Origin: Coxiellaceae bacterium
Lineage (GTDB): Bacteria; Pseudomonadota; Gammaproteobacteria; Coxiellales; Coxiellaceae
Assembly (NCBI GenBank): GCA_029210045.1
Contig: JARGNX010000005.1
Location: 1 to 47,870, forward strand
Length of the DNA stretch: 47,870 nt
Direction of reading: 5' to 3'
Position 1 is the stretch's first letter, and the number at the start of each line of letters is the position of its first letter. A program made the position numbers and the translations under genes. Shown piece by piece: positions 8,278-17,343 of the stretch. The notes beneath the pieces are model-generated. The model saw only the letters and a list, made by a program, of their open reading frames with translations, was not told the DNA's origin and ran no database searches.

Positions 8278-8745
8278 ATGCAAAACAATGATTTTTTTAG
8301 ACGATTGCGCTATGCCTTAAGACTTGATGACCCTACGATGCTATCTTTGTTTGAACAAGCAAATCATGCTATGTCAGAAGAGCAGCTATTGCAAATTTTT
8401 AAAGATGAAGAAGAGCCGGATTATCAAATGTTAAGTGATGCTCAGCTTAGTGACTTTTTTGATGCGTACATTGTTAAATGTCGCGGGAAAAGTGATAAGC
8501 CTCATGCGCCGTTTGACCCCAGTAATGATCGGTTAACCAATAATATTTTGCTGAAAAAACTAAGAATTTCTTTAAAATATGATGAAGAAATGATGCTGAA
8601 AACCTTTAGGAAAGGTGGTGTAGAGATCTCTCCTTCAGAGTTAGGCGCGCTGTTTAGAAAACCGGGAAGCCGGCATTATAGAGCTTGTGGAGATCAGTGG
8701 GTGCGATTTTTTTTGGCGGGGCTTAAGGGCCATAAAGAATCATAA
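8278..8745 (+). CDS. yehS: DUF1456 family protein, YehS-like
   Basis: 155 residues made of two copies of a helical unit: residues 10-65 (LRYALRLDDPTMLSLFEQAN...) and 91-152 (LRISLKYDEEMMLKTFRKGG...). This duplicated unit defines DUF1456, as in Escherichia coli YehS, whose biochemical role is unknown. Length and internal duplication fit the family. It starts three bases after the stop of ylqF, so it is the second gene of that operon; the pairing may hint at a ribosome- or stress-related role, but that is inference. The end is followed by repeat copy C. Confidence 0.88.
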   Translation: MQNNDFFRRLRYALRLDDPTMLSLFEQANHAMSEEQLLQIFKDEEEPDYQMLSDAQLSDFFDAYIVKCRGKSDKPHAPFDPSNDRLTNNILLKKLRISLKYDEEMMLKTFRKGGVEISPSELGALFRKPGSRHYRACGDQWVRFFLAGLKGHKES

Positions 8746-8801
8746 GCTGGGAAATGTAAATTGCCAACTTAGTGGATGGGGTGGTTCATTACAGTAGAGC
8801 C

Positions 8802-8850
8802 GGGCAGAGTTAGTATTCAGTCTTTAAATTGCCCCTTTTGTTCTTCTTAC
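8802..8850 (+). repeat. Structured dispersed repeat, copy C
   Basis: GGGCAGAGTTAGTATTCAGT, then CTTTAAATTGCCCC and a pyrimidine run. The outer GGGCA/TGCCC stem is intact and the inner stem has one mismatch (TAAAT). It ends 57 bases before the ATG of the 494-residue gene. Like copy A it is preceded by TGGGGTGG within 40 bases. Confidence 0.7.
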
Positions 8851-8907
8851 ATAATTCTTATAGTTATGCTGGTATTATCGTATTATAAATGACTAACGAG
8901 AAAAGCC

Positions 8908-10392
8908 ATGCGACCCGATACTTTAATTCAATTGATCCAAGCAGGTGCAGTAAAGCATGATCAGCCAGCTAGAGGACTTGTGCTGTATAGTTTTAGTGTA
9001 GAGAAACTTGAAGACATAAAGTCTGATTTGCCTGGCGCAGTCACAATAGAGGATGTCGAGCAATTACAAGCACAGCATCCATTCGGTATTGAGGTGAATG
9101 TTAGTGATTCAACATTCTTGCCCGATACCGATAAGGCAGATAATCTGCTTGATTTTGGCTTACAAAGTTTGCGTTTAGTTGCTTATAATGCTCAACATTT
9201 TAAAATGTCTGAGAATATTAAGAAGGATGTTGAGCTGCTTGCTCCCGTTGAGCGCGCTTATCATCAATTTCAGAGTAACCGTTTAGCGCTACGTGAGTTG
9301 GCACTTCCAGAGCACGAAAAAGTGATAAGAGCAGAGTTGATCATTGATCGCTTTTTTGATGTGGTTGCGCGATATATTCATCAAGCGAAACCTGAAATAC
9401 CTATGAAGCGTATGGCGAAATACATAGGAGAACAGCAACAAATTCATCGAAGCCAACGTGCCATACAAGATTTTGCTGCGATTCGAGTTGAGGGGGCGCC
9501 AATTGATGCGCTTGTGTCGAATGGCGTAGGGACATCTGCTCACGTGGAAATTTTACAGCGGTGGTATCAGAGGGATGGACTGGTTAGGTCAACTGCTGTT
9601 GCGCACAATGACGAAGATGAGTCGGCTAATTATGCGAGAAAAACAATATTTCAAACCACATTGCAAGCATCTGGGCCTGCGAGTGAGTGTTTATTCGAAG
9701 GGGCTAGTTATGTTAGCTTAACACCTGCTACGTGTTCTAAGGAAGAGGTTGCACTTCGTAATCCACTCAGTGAGGCAGTATTGGTTTCTAGCGGAATGCT
9801 TAACCCGTTTGATTTGGTAAAACAGGCGGCCTACGGTGTTTATCAACATGCCACTAGGATGGTTGGTCAAGTGTGGTCAGAATCGGGGGCGCCTCAGAAT
9901 TTAACGGCCTGTGACATGATTGGTTTAAAAGCCGATGAGATTGTTGATTCATTCGTTTCGATTTGTGCGCATAAAGATAAGCCATCTATAGAGAAGTTAA
10001 GGGCAGTTTTACTCCATTTGGTCAGCTTAAATAATGATGTGAATGATGAAACGCCAAAGTGGGTGCAAGAGTTTATCGCGGGTTGTAATGAGGTCGTATA
10101 TAGTCGATTGGATCAATTGGTTGGTGATTTTGAGGCTTTTGCAATCACTCATATTTCAGAAAAAGGTGATAAGTTGGATATGGCCTGTGCGCTTGTGGGG
10201 AATGATAGGCTTTGGTCGTTAGTCGAAAATGCTGATTTTTTTAAGGACTCAGCGCCTTCACCTTCTAGTTTTCAGCGGTTTGATGCTTTAAGGCTGGGAT
10301 ATTTTCCGTTCAGATCACGGGAAGGTCGATCTGCCTTTGTTGTTTTGGGTAAACTAGGTGTTGAGGAATGCAAAGCATCATGTGCACCTTGA
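8908..10392 (+). CDS. Uncharacterised 494-residue protein
   Basis: Not recognised. A soluble, mildly acidic, mostly helical sequence without signal peptide or membrane segment. An ACGAGAAAAGCC ribosome region precedes the ATG. Residues 1-60 look like a small alpha-beta unit, residues 80-190 are helical with many charged residues, and the C-terminus ends in a Cys-containing KASCAP. It lies alone between repeat copy C and the large ankyrin-like gene. A short perfect hairpin (GCACCT/AGGTGC) overlaps the stop codon but lacks a following T-run. Base composition matches its neighbours. Its placement among large effector-like genes makes a host-directed role plausible, with no direct evidence. Confidence 0.65.
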   Translation: MRPDTLIQLIQAGAVKHDQPARGLVLYSFSVEKLEDIKSDLPGAVTIEDVEQLQAQHPFGIEVNVSDSTFLPDTDKADNLLDFGLQSLRLVAYNAQHFKMSENIKKDVELLAPVERAYHQFQSNRLALRELALPEHEKVIRAELIIDRFFDVVARYIHQAKPEIPMKRMAKYIGEQQQIHRSQRAIQDFAAIRVEGAPIDALVSNGVGTSAHVEILQRWYQRDGLVRSTAVAHNDEDESANYARKTIFQTTLQASGPASECLFEGASYVSLTPATCSKEEVALRNPLSEAVLVSSGMLNPFDLVKQAAYGVYQHATRMVGQVWSESGAPQNLTACDMIGLKADEIVDSFVSICAHKDKPSIEKLRAVLLHLVSLNNDVNDETPKWVQEFIAGCNEVVYSRLDQLVGDFEAFAITHISEKGDKLDMACALVGNDRLWSLVENADFFKDSAPSPSSFQRFDALRLGYFPFRSREGRSAFVVLGKLGVEECKASCAP

Positions 10393-10583
10393 GGTGCGCT
10401 GTGATGACGCCTCTTCTCTGATAATGGCTTGCAATATTCGCAATTGAGATAAAACGTCCCAATCAACCCCAGCTTATTGTTATTAACCGCTTGCATACCA
10501 TTCCAATCCGATATATAATTCGGTGATTCTAGTATACGGATATCTTGAATGGCTGCGTGTTGTATTTACGATAAGAGGTAAGC

Positions 10584-13500
10584 ATGCCAAAGCCATCATC
10601 AAATTTTGGAGTGATTTCAAAGGAATGTTACCGAGAAATTAGCCAATCCACTGTAAACTTAGGTCTAATTTCAAAGACAAAGGGTTCGTCAGGGCGCAAT
10701 CCATTTAAAAATATAAAGAGCCAGACCAATGGCGTCCTTGCTGGTAGTGCCACACATCCGGTAGTTATGGCGGCTACATTGGCAGCGCATAGTGATTTTT
10801 TTGAAATTAATAAAAAGCCGATGATAATACCTGCATGCGGCATGTCTGTAACAAGCACGTATTATCAACAAGCAATTACCTTACTGCATCATCGAATAAC
10901 ACAGCTAGAAGATGCCTATCAACATTACATCAATCGATTAAAATCAACTAAGAGCAGCAAATACACTCGCTCATACTTAAACAATGTGAATAAAGCCGTT
11001 CAAATACAACAGTATTTGGCCGGTGCTGTGTTACTGAGAAGGCAATATATTTTATTGCAGCCCAACAGTAATCATCGCTTGGCTCTAACACCTGCGGCAA
11101 TAAAAAAATGCATGGCCGCCTGTACTGATTTCGCTAAACTGTATCACACTGATCATCTAGGCGATGAAGCACGTCATTTGCAATTATTTACTGCTGCGAA
11201 CAGTGGAGATATTGCAAGTTTGAAACTTTTATTAGCTGACCTTGCCACCAATATAAACAAACCTGACGCTGATAATAATACAGCTTTACTGGTGGCTGCG
11301 TCAGCAGATCAACTGGCAGCGGTTAAGCTGTTGGTTAAGCATGGCGCTACCGTATCTATTGATACCCCCGCCGAATACTCACCACTGACCGTATCAGTCA
11401 TGAGTGGTTTTGATGATATTGCCCACTATTTAAAACAATATGCTGTTGTTAGCAGCAAAAAAATTACAAAAAAACTACCGCAAGGCCCTTCAAGCAAAAA
11501 CAGAGCATTAAAAGATGTCGAGTATATATTTCATTGCTTGCTAGCACTTGATTACCCCACGACTAATGAAAAAGATAGAACCATATATGCGCCAAAATTA
11601 AGAGAAAACGGTGAGCCCTGTCAACTGAGCATTGTAAAAAATAGCAAAGATTTCTTTCTTGCTGACTGCCCTAATGGGCGTAGATATAATTTATCGCTAG
11701 CATTAAAGCACGCCAATTTTAATTATTTTATGTTAGATGAAGGCCCACATGCGCAAGCAATTATTCACCGGTGTGACGCCATACTTACGGATAGACTGCT
11801 TGGAGGCACAGTAAAAAATATATCTGTTCACCGGCATGTTGAGCAAGGTGGAATGATCTTTTATTTCTTAGAAGAACAAGCTATAAGAGACTATACAGGT
11901 GATTTGTATTATCAAAAAATGAATGCTCTTTTACGAGGGAAGCCAAATGAAATACCTGTACAAGAGGTGAATAATATATTTATACGCTGCATGTTAGCGA
12001 TGAGCGGCGCGAATAAAAACATTGATACAAGGTTAACACATAAACCACCCAAGTTAGTGCGTCGTGATGAAGAACTACCAATAGCTATGCGCGCTAAGAT
12101 GGCAAGCACAAACCGAACGATAAATCGCGCTGGCTTTGTCAGTTGCTCACAAGGAGTAGGTATTTTTCGCGGGCATAGAAATACGCTTACAATTACAGAT
12201 CATCATTATTTACCTATAGCAGGTATTGCAATAGATCCACACGAGAATGAGACATTACTACCAGCTTCCACCATTGTCGTCACAAAGCACACATCAAATA
12301 CAATCGACAGTGAGCATTATTTTGAAGTAAAGATTGTTACTGGCGTGGCAACAGAGTACGCTCAAGAATATTATCTTGAATTAGCTTTGCACTCTGCATG
12401 TATTATTTTAGCGAACCCTTTTGCTGATTTAGTGGATTCACGTTTTGGTATCAGTCGACATAACCATGCGTTAGCGCATCACGTGCGTGTTTGTATGTTA
12501 GTTGAACCAAGCATTAACTATTTCAAACAGCACGCCACATCAGAAGAATTTAGAAAATTCTGTGATCACTTAACCCCCGATGAATTAATAATCATAAAAA
12601 TCATGATGATCTTTTCCAAAACAGGTCGAGAGTCTGAGGTCAGCGCTACAAGTGATCTTGAGACTTACATGAAATACCAGCGTGCGTCAGTAAAGCATTT
12701 TACGAATTTTCTTCAAAGAAAAATGCACTGTGATGATAAGCAAATTGCCTTTTATGCTGAAATCTTGATGTATATGGGTAACCCAACATTTGCAGCAAAA
12801 GCCACGGGCACACCCCATGAAATACAGCATAAGATATTTGTAAATCACATTATCACACTCGCACATAAACTTGACTTACCGCGGGTATATTCAGCTGAGC
12901 AATATAGTCGCTCCATGACACCTTACAATGGCACGATACTTGATGGAGTGATCAGACCATCTATCGAACAAAAAGTATCACTACAGATAATTGAATCACA
13001 AGCCATGCTTATGCTGAAGCATACGGGTGATCGGTTAGCATTCTCTAAGCATGAAATAACAGCTGTTGAATACAGTGAGCACTTATTCAGGTCATGCAAT
13101 ACAGATGCTGACTATTGCTGGCAATGCTGCGAAATAGCTTGTATCCAAATAGAAGATAAGTACAAGGATAATCTCATAAATATATTCATGCTAAATGATG
13201 CCATGGTGTCTAATCAGCAGAAAACGATCATTCACACCATCCTACATTTCAAACCAAATGACTATGACAAGTTTGAACAAAAATTTGGAACAACCGTTTT
13301 ATCGGCATTGCTCAATTTAGCGCATGACTGCAGAGGTGTATTGCAAATCTGCGCACCCTATATGCCAATCGATCAACTAGATACTTTATATCAATTTCGA
13401 CAAACACTTGAACAAAAGCACTATTCAGAGGCACTGAAACTATCAGATTGCTTACTAAGCTCTGATTGCATTGTTGCAGCACTTAGGTCAACTTTTGAAT

Positions 13501-15641
13501 ATTTTGATATAACAATATTTATTTCATTATTAGCAAAATTTGATGATGAGGCTTGCACACTTGCTATCAGTAAAAATACACTGCAACGAGCCATTAAAAA
13601 ATCCTGCTCTTCTCTGATGATTGAAATGATGGTTAGCGCTGGCATAAAGCCCAATGCGTCTGACCTGTTGTGCGCTCTTGAGCATGGGCTGGATGTTGTT
13701 ATCATCAGTTATTTATTCGATAATTTAACCGAACAGGAAATTAACGCTGAGATTCTTATCGAAGCCTGCAGTGAAACAAGTCCACCTTGGCTTGCTGGTC
13801 TAGTCAATGATCGCTTAGATTATAGACCCAGCATACAAGGCATTATTTTAGAAAATGCAGATGAAATAACCTCTATCTTATTCGCTAAATCAATCAAATA
13901 TAACCCCGCCAAATCACAAGATTTAATTAATGGATTTTATCATATAATTATGGCGCGTCGCGGTTTATCGTTATCAGATTTTCTTAAGTCACACTGCGAT
14001 ACTGATGATGTTCGTCGCTTACTGAGCAAAGGGATGATATGCAGCGCTGCAGATCTAGACTGCGCCTACGATATATCCACGAACAGCGAAACCAAACAGT
14101 TGTTAATTGAGTCTGTGGATATGTCATCCTTGCCTCCGTCTACGGTGCTAAATATAATCAATGAGCAACCATCTGAGCATCATGAAACAATATTGTGTCA
14201 TTTAGTTGAGCGTGGAATTAATGTCAACTACCCTATTAATCCATCGCTTTTATGCATGGCAATTGAAAAGCGCTATTCACTCGACATGATTCAACTGTTG
14301 CTGAATAATGGTGCGATGGTATCGAATGATGTCATGCTGATGGCTTTGCGACAGCCAGAACCTTTCGTCCTGCTAGAGGTTTTATTGGTACATATCACAT
14401 CAGCCAATATATCTGCCCAACTTGTTATAGCAGTCATTTCTGCCTACCCAATTGATGATGCTGAGCGAGTACTCGATATTATTCTAAAGAAAGGGTATGT
14501 ATTAAATTCTGATTCAGAGCGTGATTTGCTGGCCGTGGCTATTTTACTACTGCAACCAATTAATATGATAGAGCTATTCATCAATCACGGAGCACAAGTT
14601 AAACCCAAACACCTACTCGCTTGTTACCATGCCAACGCAGAATGTCAGGTTAGACTACTCATATTAAAGCACACTGACCTTGCACGCATTTCTCCGAGGT
14701 TCGCTATTCAAATTTTTACCCACAAAAACAGTTATTACGCGGACTGTGTAAACACAATAAATGCTATGATTGAGAACGGTTATGATATCAATAAAACAGA
14801 TCAGAATAATCACAATCTTATGCGCCACATATTACTAAAGCCCTTCAATAATGATACCCTAGTTATGCGTAAAATTATTGAAAATGGCTATCAAGTAACA
14901 TCAAATGATTTTATTTCATCTCTTAACTATCGATACTGTCATGATGAAACACTCAAGCTAATGCTGAAATCAATTGAACCGGATAGGATTGATGTAGAAA
15001 TATTTGCTAAAGCAATCAATGGGCTACCACCCTTTAGTCGAAACGACTTGCTATATGCATTACATCAATCTGGTCTTGACTTCAATATTCAAGGTGCTGA
15101 CCATCGGAGTCTGCTCTATCATGCTTTAGAGCTTAAGCTGCCTTTGTCGGCGATTAAGCAAATGATATATTTTGGGGCGATATTATCTTATGAAGAGTAC
15201 TCGTTATTCGCTGAAGACCTCCCTAAAAAATTAAGTCAAGACACGTGGGAAGCCTTGCCGCCCCCGTTACGCTTAGCTTATATTAATCTTGCTGAGGCAG
15301 TGTCTGTATTAACCAGAAGCCCTATTCCAGAAATCGTATCTGATTTAGTCAATTACCACAGCTGGGCAGATGAGGGAGCGGCTCTTTTGAGAGAGCTGCT
15401 TGTTGTAAGTGGTGGACAGAAACACAGTCAAGTAGACAGCACAAAAGTATTACAGCTATTATTAGATAAATTACCAGCATCATTCCTTGAGCAACCTTTA
15501 GATGCCGCTGGAAACACGGCATTCACCCTGGCCAATGAGAATGGCTTAACAGTGGTGTCTGACTACTTGATAAGTGTTGGTAAAAGTATTAAGCATGCTA
15601 TGCATGAAGAAGGTCGGCTCTGTCGCATATCTTTAAACTAG
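10584..15641 (+). CDS. Large ankyrin-like protein (1685 residues) with possible ADP-ribosyltransferase-like segment; putative effector
   Basis: A good ribosome site (AAGAGGTAAGC) precedes the ATG. Residues 50-200 form a helical module (IIPACG...TSTYYQQA...) shared with the partial gene at 46496. Residues about 205-290 hold two ankyrin-like repeats (NNTALLVAASADQLAAVKLL). Residues 305-400 are a second shared module (DVEYIFHCLL, CPNGRRYNLSLALKHANFNY). Residues 490-560 read KLVRRDEEL (Arg493/494), GFVSCS (Ser520-Ser522) and ENETLLP (Glu554-x-Glu556), the Arg...STS...ExE order of mono-ADP-ribosyltransferases. Residues about 1100-1680 are degenerate ankyrin units (LLLNNGAMV, LFINHGAQV, MIENGYDIN). 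There is no signal peptide. Probably a translocated effector; the ART call is inference, the ankyrin call is fairly safe. Confidence 0.78.
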   Translation: MPKPSSNFGVISKECYREISQSTVNLGLISKTKGSSGRNPFKNIKSQTNGVLAGSATHPVVMAATLAAHSDFFEINKKPMIIPACGMSVTSTYYQQAITLLHHRITQLEDAYQHYINRLKSTKSSKYTRSYLNNVNKAVQIQQYLAGAVLLRRQYILLQPNSNHRLALTPAAIKKCMAACTDFAKLYHTDHLGDEARHLQLFTAANSGDIASLKLLLADLATNINKPDADNNTALLVAASADQLAAVKLLVKHGATVSIDTPAEYSPLTVSVMSGFDDIAHYLKQYAVVSSKKITKKLPQGPSSKNRALKDVEYIFHCLLALDYPTTNEKDRTIYAPKLRENGEPCQLSIVKNSKDFFLADCPNGRRYNLSLALKHANFNYFMLDEGPHAQAIIHRCDAILTDRLLGGTVKNISVHRHVEQGGMIFYFLEEQAIRDYTGDLYYQKMNALLRGKPNEIPVQEVNNIFIRCMLAMSGANKNIDTRLTHKPPKLVRRDEELPIAMRAKMASTNRTINRAGFVSCSQGVGIFRGHRNTLTITDHHYLPIAGIAIDPHENETLLPASTIVVTKHTSNTIDSEHYFEVKIVTGVATEYAQEYYLELALHSACIILANPFADLVDSRFGISRHNHALAHHVRVCMLVEPSINYFKQHATSEEFRKFCDHLTPDELIIIKIMMIFSKTGRESEVSATSDLETYMKYQRASVKHFTNFLQRKMHCDDKQIAFYAEILMYMGNPTFAAKATGTPHEIQHKIFVNHIITLAHKLDLPRVYSAEQYSRSMTPYNGTILDGVIRPSIEQKVSLQIIESQAMLMLKHTGDRLAFSKHEITAVEYSEHLFRSCNTDADYCWQCCEIACIQIEDKYKDNLINIFMLNDAMVSNQQKTIIHTILHFKPNDYDKFEQKFGTTVLSALLNLAHDCRGVLQICAPYMPIDQLDTLYQFRQTLEQKHYSEALKLSDCLLSSDCIVAALRSTFEYFDITIFISLLAKFDDEACTLAISKNTLQRAIKKSCSSLMIEMMVSAGIKPNASDLLCALEHGLDVVIISYLFDNLTEQEINAEILIEACSETSPPWLAGLVNDRLDYRPSIQGIILENADEITSILFAKSIKYNPAKSQDLINGFYHIIMARRGLSLSDFLKSHCDTDDVRRLLSKGMICSAADLDCAYDISTNSETKQLLIESVDMSSLPPSTVLNIINEQPSEHHETILCHLVERGINVNYPINPSLLCMAIEKRYSLDMIQLLLNNGAMVSNDVMLMALRQPEPFVLLEVLLVHITSANISAQLVIAVISAYPIDDAERVLDIILKKGYVLNSDSERDLLAVAILLLQPINMIELFINHGAQVKPKHLLACYHANAECQVRLLILKHTDLARISPRFAIQIFTHKNSYYADCVNTINAMIENGYDINKTDQNNHNLMRHILLKPFNNDTLVMRKIIENGYQVTSNDFISSLNYRYCHDETLKLMLKSIEPDRIDVEIFAKAINGLPPFSRNDLLYALHQSGLDFNIQGADHRSLLYHALELKLPLSAIKQMIYFGAILSYEEYSLFAEDLPKKLSQDTWEALPPPLRLAYINLAEAVSVLTRSPIPEIVSDLVNYHSWADEGAALLRELLVVSGGQKHSQVDSTKVLQLLLDKLPASFLEQPLDAAGNTAFTLANENGLTVVSDYLISVGKSIKHAMHEEGRLCRISLN

Positions 15642-15667
15642 CGTAGATAGAAATATCTTGGGCGCAC

Positions 15668-15864
15668 TTAAACAGCTAGTGCATAAAATTGTTCAAACAC
15701 GGATGAATTGGCTGAATCGACATGCTGATTTTTTCTGGCTGCTCATTAAATCCAATAGCTTTCGTAAAAAAGCATTTTGCTGCTTTTTTATCGCGGTTTC
15801 TTGATAACATAAAATCAATTTGCGACAGAACCCAAGCGTCAGCCAAGTGCACGAACAAGCCCAT
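15668..15864 (-). pseudogene. IS6-family transposase remnant
   Basis: Minus strand: IDFMLSRNRDKKAAKCFFTK followed by AIG...PEKISM matches the DDE core of IS6/IS26-type transposases (DFxLSxxRDxxAAxxFFxKA...PEKI). After PEKISM a one-base shift restores DSANSSVFEQF, like the family's DxSxANxxA stretch. The N-terminal HTH and the rest of the core are missing. So this is a frameshifted fragment, stranded between the ankyrin-like gene and an SDR gene. Confidence 0.65.
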
Positions 15865-15902
15865 AGATGAAGCGCTGTGTGATCTTATAGGTCGCTATGT
15901 GT

Positions 15903-16625
15903 TTAGGGTACTTGCTTTGTTGTTGCCAAAACAATTTCGCGTAAGTTCACTGATTGTGGTTGCTGGTAGGCAAATAACATGGTGCGCGCCACATCATCTG
16001 GAGATAAAATCACACCCATTTCTAGTTTCCACTGTTCGTAACCGTCTTTAATTTCTTGTGATGTGGTGTGGCTTAATAACGGTGTTTCAACTGCGCCAGG
16101 TGCAATCGTGATGACGCGCACATTGTAAGGTGCTGCTTCTTCACGCACGTTATCGGTCATGCCGTGTACGGCAAATTTCGTGCCAACATAGGCGGCGTGA
16201 TTGGTGAAGGGTTTAATGCCCGCAATAGAACTTACGTTCATAATGGTGCCGTGTTCGCGTTGTTTCATGCCGGCTAGTACTGCTTGCATACCATTCATAA
16301 CGCCGAGGATGTTAACATCAACCATGGTCTTCCATTCAGCTGGATCTTGGTCGGCAATATCGCCTAATAACATCATGCCGGCTACGTTTAATAAACAGTC
16401 CGTTTCGCCATAAACCAGCTCCGCTTGTGCGATGGCAGCTTTAAATTGATTGATATCGGTGACATCTACTGTAGCAATTTCACAGTTGGGTAATGATAGC
16501 TGCTTTAATTTCTCGGTGTTGCGTCCAAGGAGTAGCAAGGGGTGGTCGGCTTCACTAAAGTGTTTGGCGCACGCCATGCCTATGCCTGATGTGGCTCCTG
16601 TAATAACAACTAACGGTTTAGACAT
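15903..16625 (-). CDS. Short-chain dehydrogenase/reductase (classical SDR)
   Basis: NAD(P)-dependent oxidoreductase of the YdfG-like classical SDR type; substrate unknown. 240 residues, normal length. Seen: TGATSGIG (10-17, cofactor loop), NVAG near residue 80 in place of NNAG, NVSSIAG with the catalytic Ser, YVGTK (catalytic Tyr and Lys), then PGAVETPL. The sequence RNTEKL after strand two favours NADP. It is monocistronic; the upstream minus-strand gene at 16716 has its own terminator. An AAGGAG-like stretch (AGGGAACAGC on the minus strand) precedes the ATG. Its 3' end abuts the IS6 remnant. Confidence 0.9.
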   Translation of the reverse strand: MSKPLVVITGATSGIGMACAKHFSEADHPLLLLGRNTEKLKQLSLPNCEIATVDVTDINQFKAAIAQAELVYGETDCLLNVAGMMLLGDIADQDPAEWKTMVDVNILGVMNGMQAVLAGMKQREHGTIMNVSSIAGIKPFTNHAAYVGTKFAVHGMTDNVREEAAPYNVRVITIAPGAVETPLLSHTTSQEIKDGYEQWKLEMGVILSPDDVARTMLFAYQQPQSVNLREIVLATTKQVP

Positions 16626-16675
16626 GCTGTTCCCTTGTGTATCTATGTATAAAGGAGGGCAGTATATAGCAAGAA

Positions 16676-16706
16676 GAGGCTGGCGGGAAGGAGCGTTGCC
16701 AGCCTC
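16676..16706 (-). terminator. Rho-independent terminator of the 137-residue secreted protein gene
   Basis: GAGGCTGGC and GCCAGCCTC form a 9-bp perfect stem around a 13-base loop. On the minus strand it is followed by TTCTTGCTATAT, a modest T-rich run. It starts nine bases past the stop of the gene ending at 16716. Confidence 0.7.
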
Positions 16707-16715
16707 AGGGTCGGA

Positions 16716-17129
16716 TTACGCTTTTGTAGTTAATACAATATGGTCACCTTGCGTCGTGCAAGTAAAGCCGTCTGAGCCATCTCCGGCTTGAGTAATGGCG
16801 CCACCCATTAAGCTAATGCTAGCAATGCATTGCCCCGGACCTTTAACGCCGATGTGCGTGGTAAAGGCGGCAGGGTAGTAAGTGCTACCGTCATCAATAA
16901 TCTTTACTTGACCACCCACAGGGGCCGATGTGGGGTTAGATTGCAAATACGTGCCATGACTTGCTGTGCTAGCAATCGTTAGTGGCTGGTTGGTGTTGTT
17001 ATTGACATAGGCGTGTACATAGTTTGGCGCAGGTGGTGGAAAGCCGGCGGCGTAAGCGACGCCAAAACTCGCTAATGATGTAAGCACAATGGCTGGGAAA
17101 ATGCGTGTTAAAGTTTTAATGGTTTTCAT
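16716..17129 (-). CDS. Small secreted protein of unknown function
   Basis: 137 residues. Residues 1-27 are a typical Sec signal peptide (basic start, hydrophobic core, SFGVAYA-A cleavage site), so the mature 110-residue protein is periplasmic or secreted. The mature part starts with a Pro-rich GFPPPAP, is Thr/Gly/Asn-rich, probably all-beta, and has two Cys (about residues 102 and 124) that could form a disulfide. No family recognised. A strong ribosome site (GAGGAT) precedes the ATG. It has its own terminator at 16676, so it is probably a single-gene unit. A similar short beta-type N-terminal segment occurs in the secreted protein at 21126 (NNTGHNLLLRSEHD...), so the two may share a fold; that is a weak inference. 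Confidence 0.72.
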   Translation of the reverse strand: MKTIKTLTRIFPAIVLTSLASFGVAYAAGFPPPAPNYVHAYVNNNTNQPLTIASTASHGTYLQSNPTSAPVGGQVKIIDDGSTYYPAAFTTHIGVKGPGQCIASISLMGGAITQAGDGSDGFTCTTQGDHIVLTTKA

Positions 17130-17192
17130 GGGTGTATCCTCTATATAATAGTGTTAAAAATAATTGTTCTTATTTGGGTGGGGTTTGTATGG

Positions 17193-17206
17193 TGGCGCTA
17201 GCGCCA
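17193..17206. promoter_or_regulatory. Perfect 14-base palindrome TGGCGCTAGCGCCA
   Basis: A perfect, GC-rich dyad in the 214-base divergent region between the secreted-protein gene (minus) and the PuuE-type gene (plus), 64 bases upstream of the former. It could be an operator or a restriction/methylation-type site. No second copy is seen nearby. Confidence 0.25.
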
Positions 17207-17343
17207 ACGAACACTATTGAGGAGGGTTGTTTTGTCTAAATTTTTCATTACAAATGACCTTGCTTGTGTCTATATTATGTAATGCTACATGAGTGCATTC
17301 GGGTTGTCAAGTGTTTAGTTAAGGTTAGGTGTATAATAGTGTT

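Noticed and set aside
10372..10396. Hairpin GCACCT/AGGTGC at the stop of the 494-residue gene
   Set aside because: Short stem with a 2-base loop and no T-run, so I do not call it a terminator.
15722..16051. Plus-strand frame of 109 codons after the ankyrin-like gene
   Set aside because: It overlaps the IS6 remnant and the end of the SDR gene on the other strand, has no ribosome site, and its product looks like nothing known.
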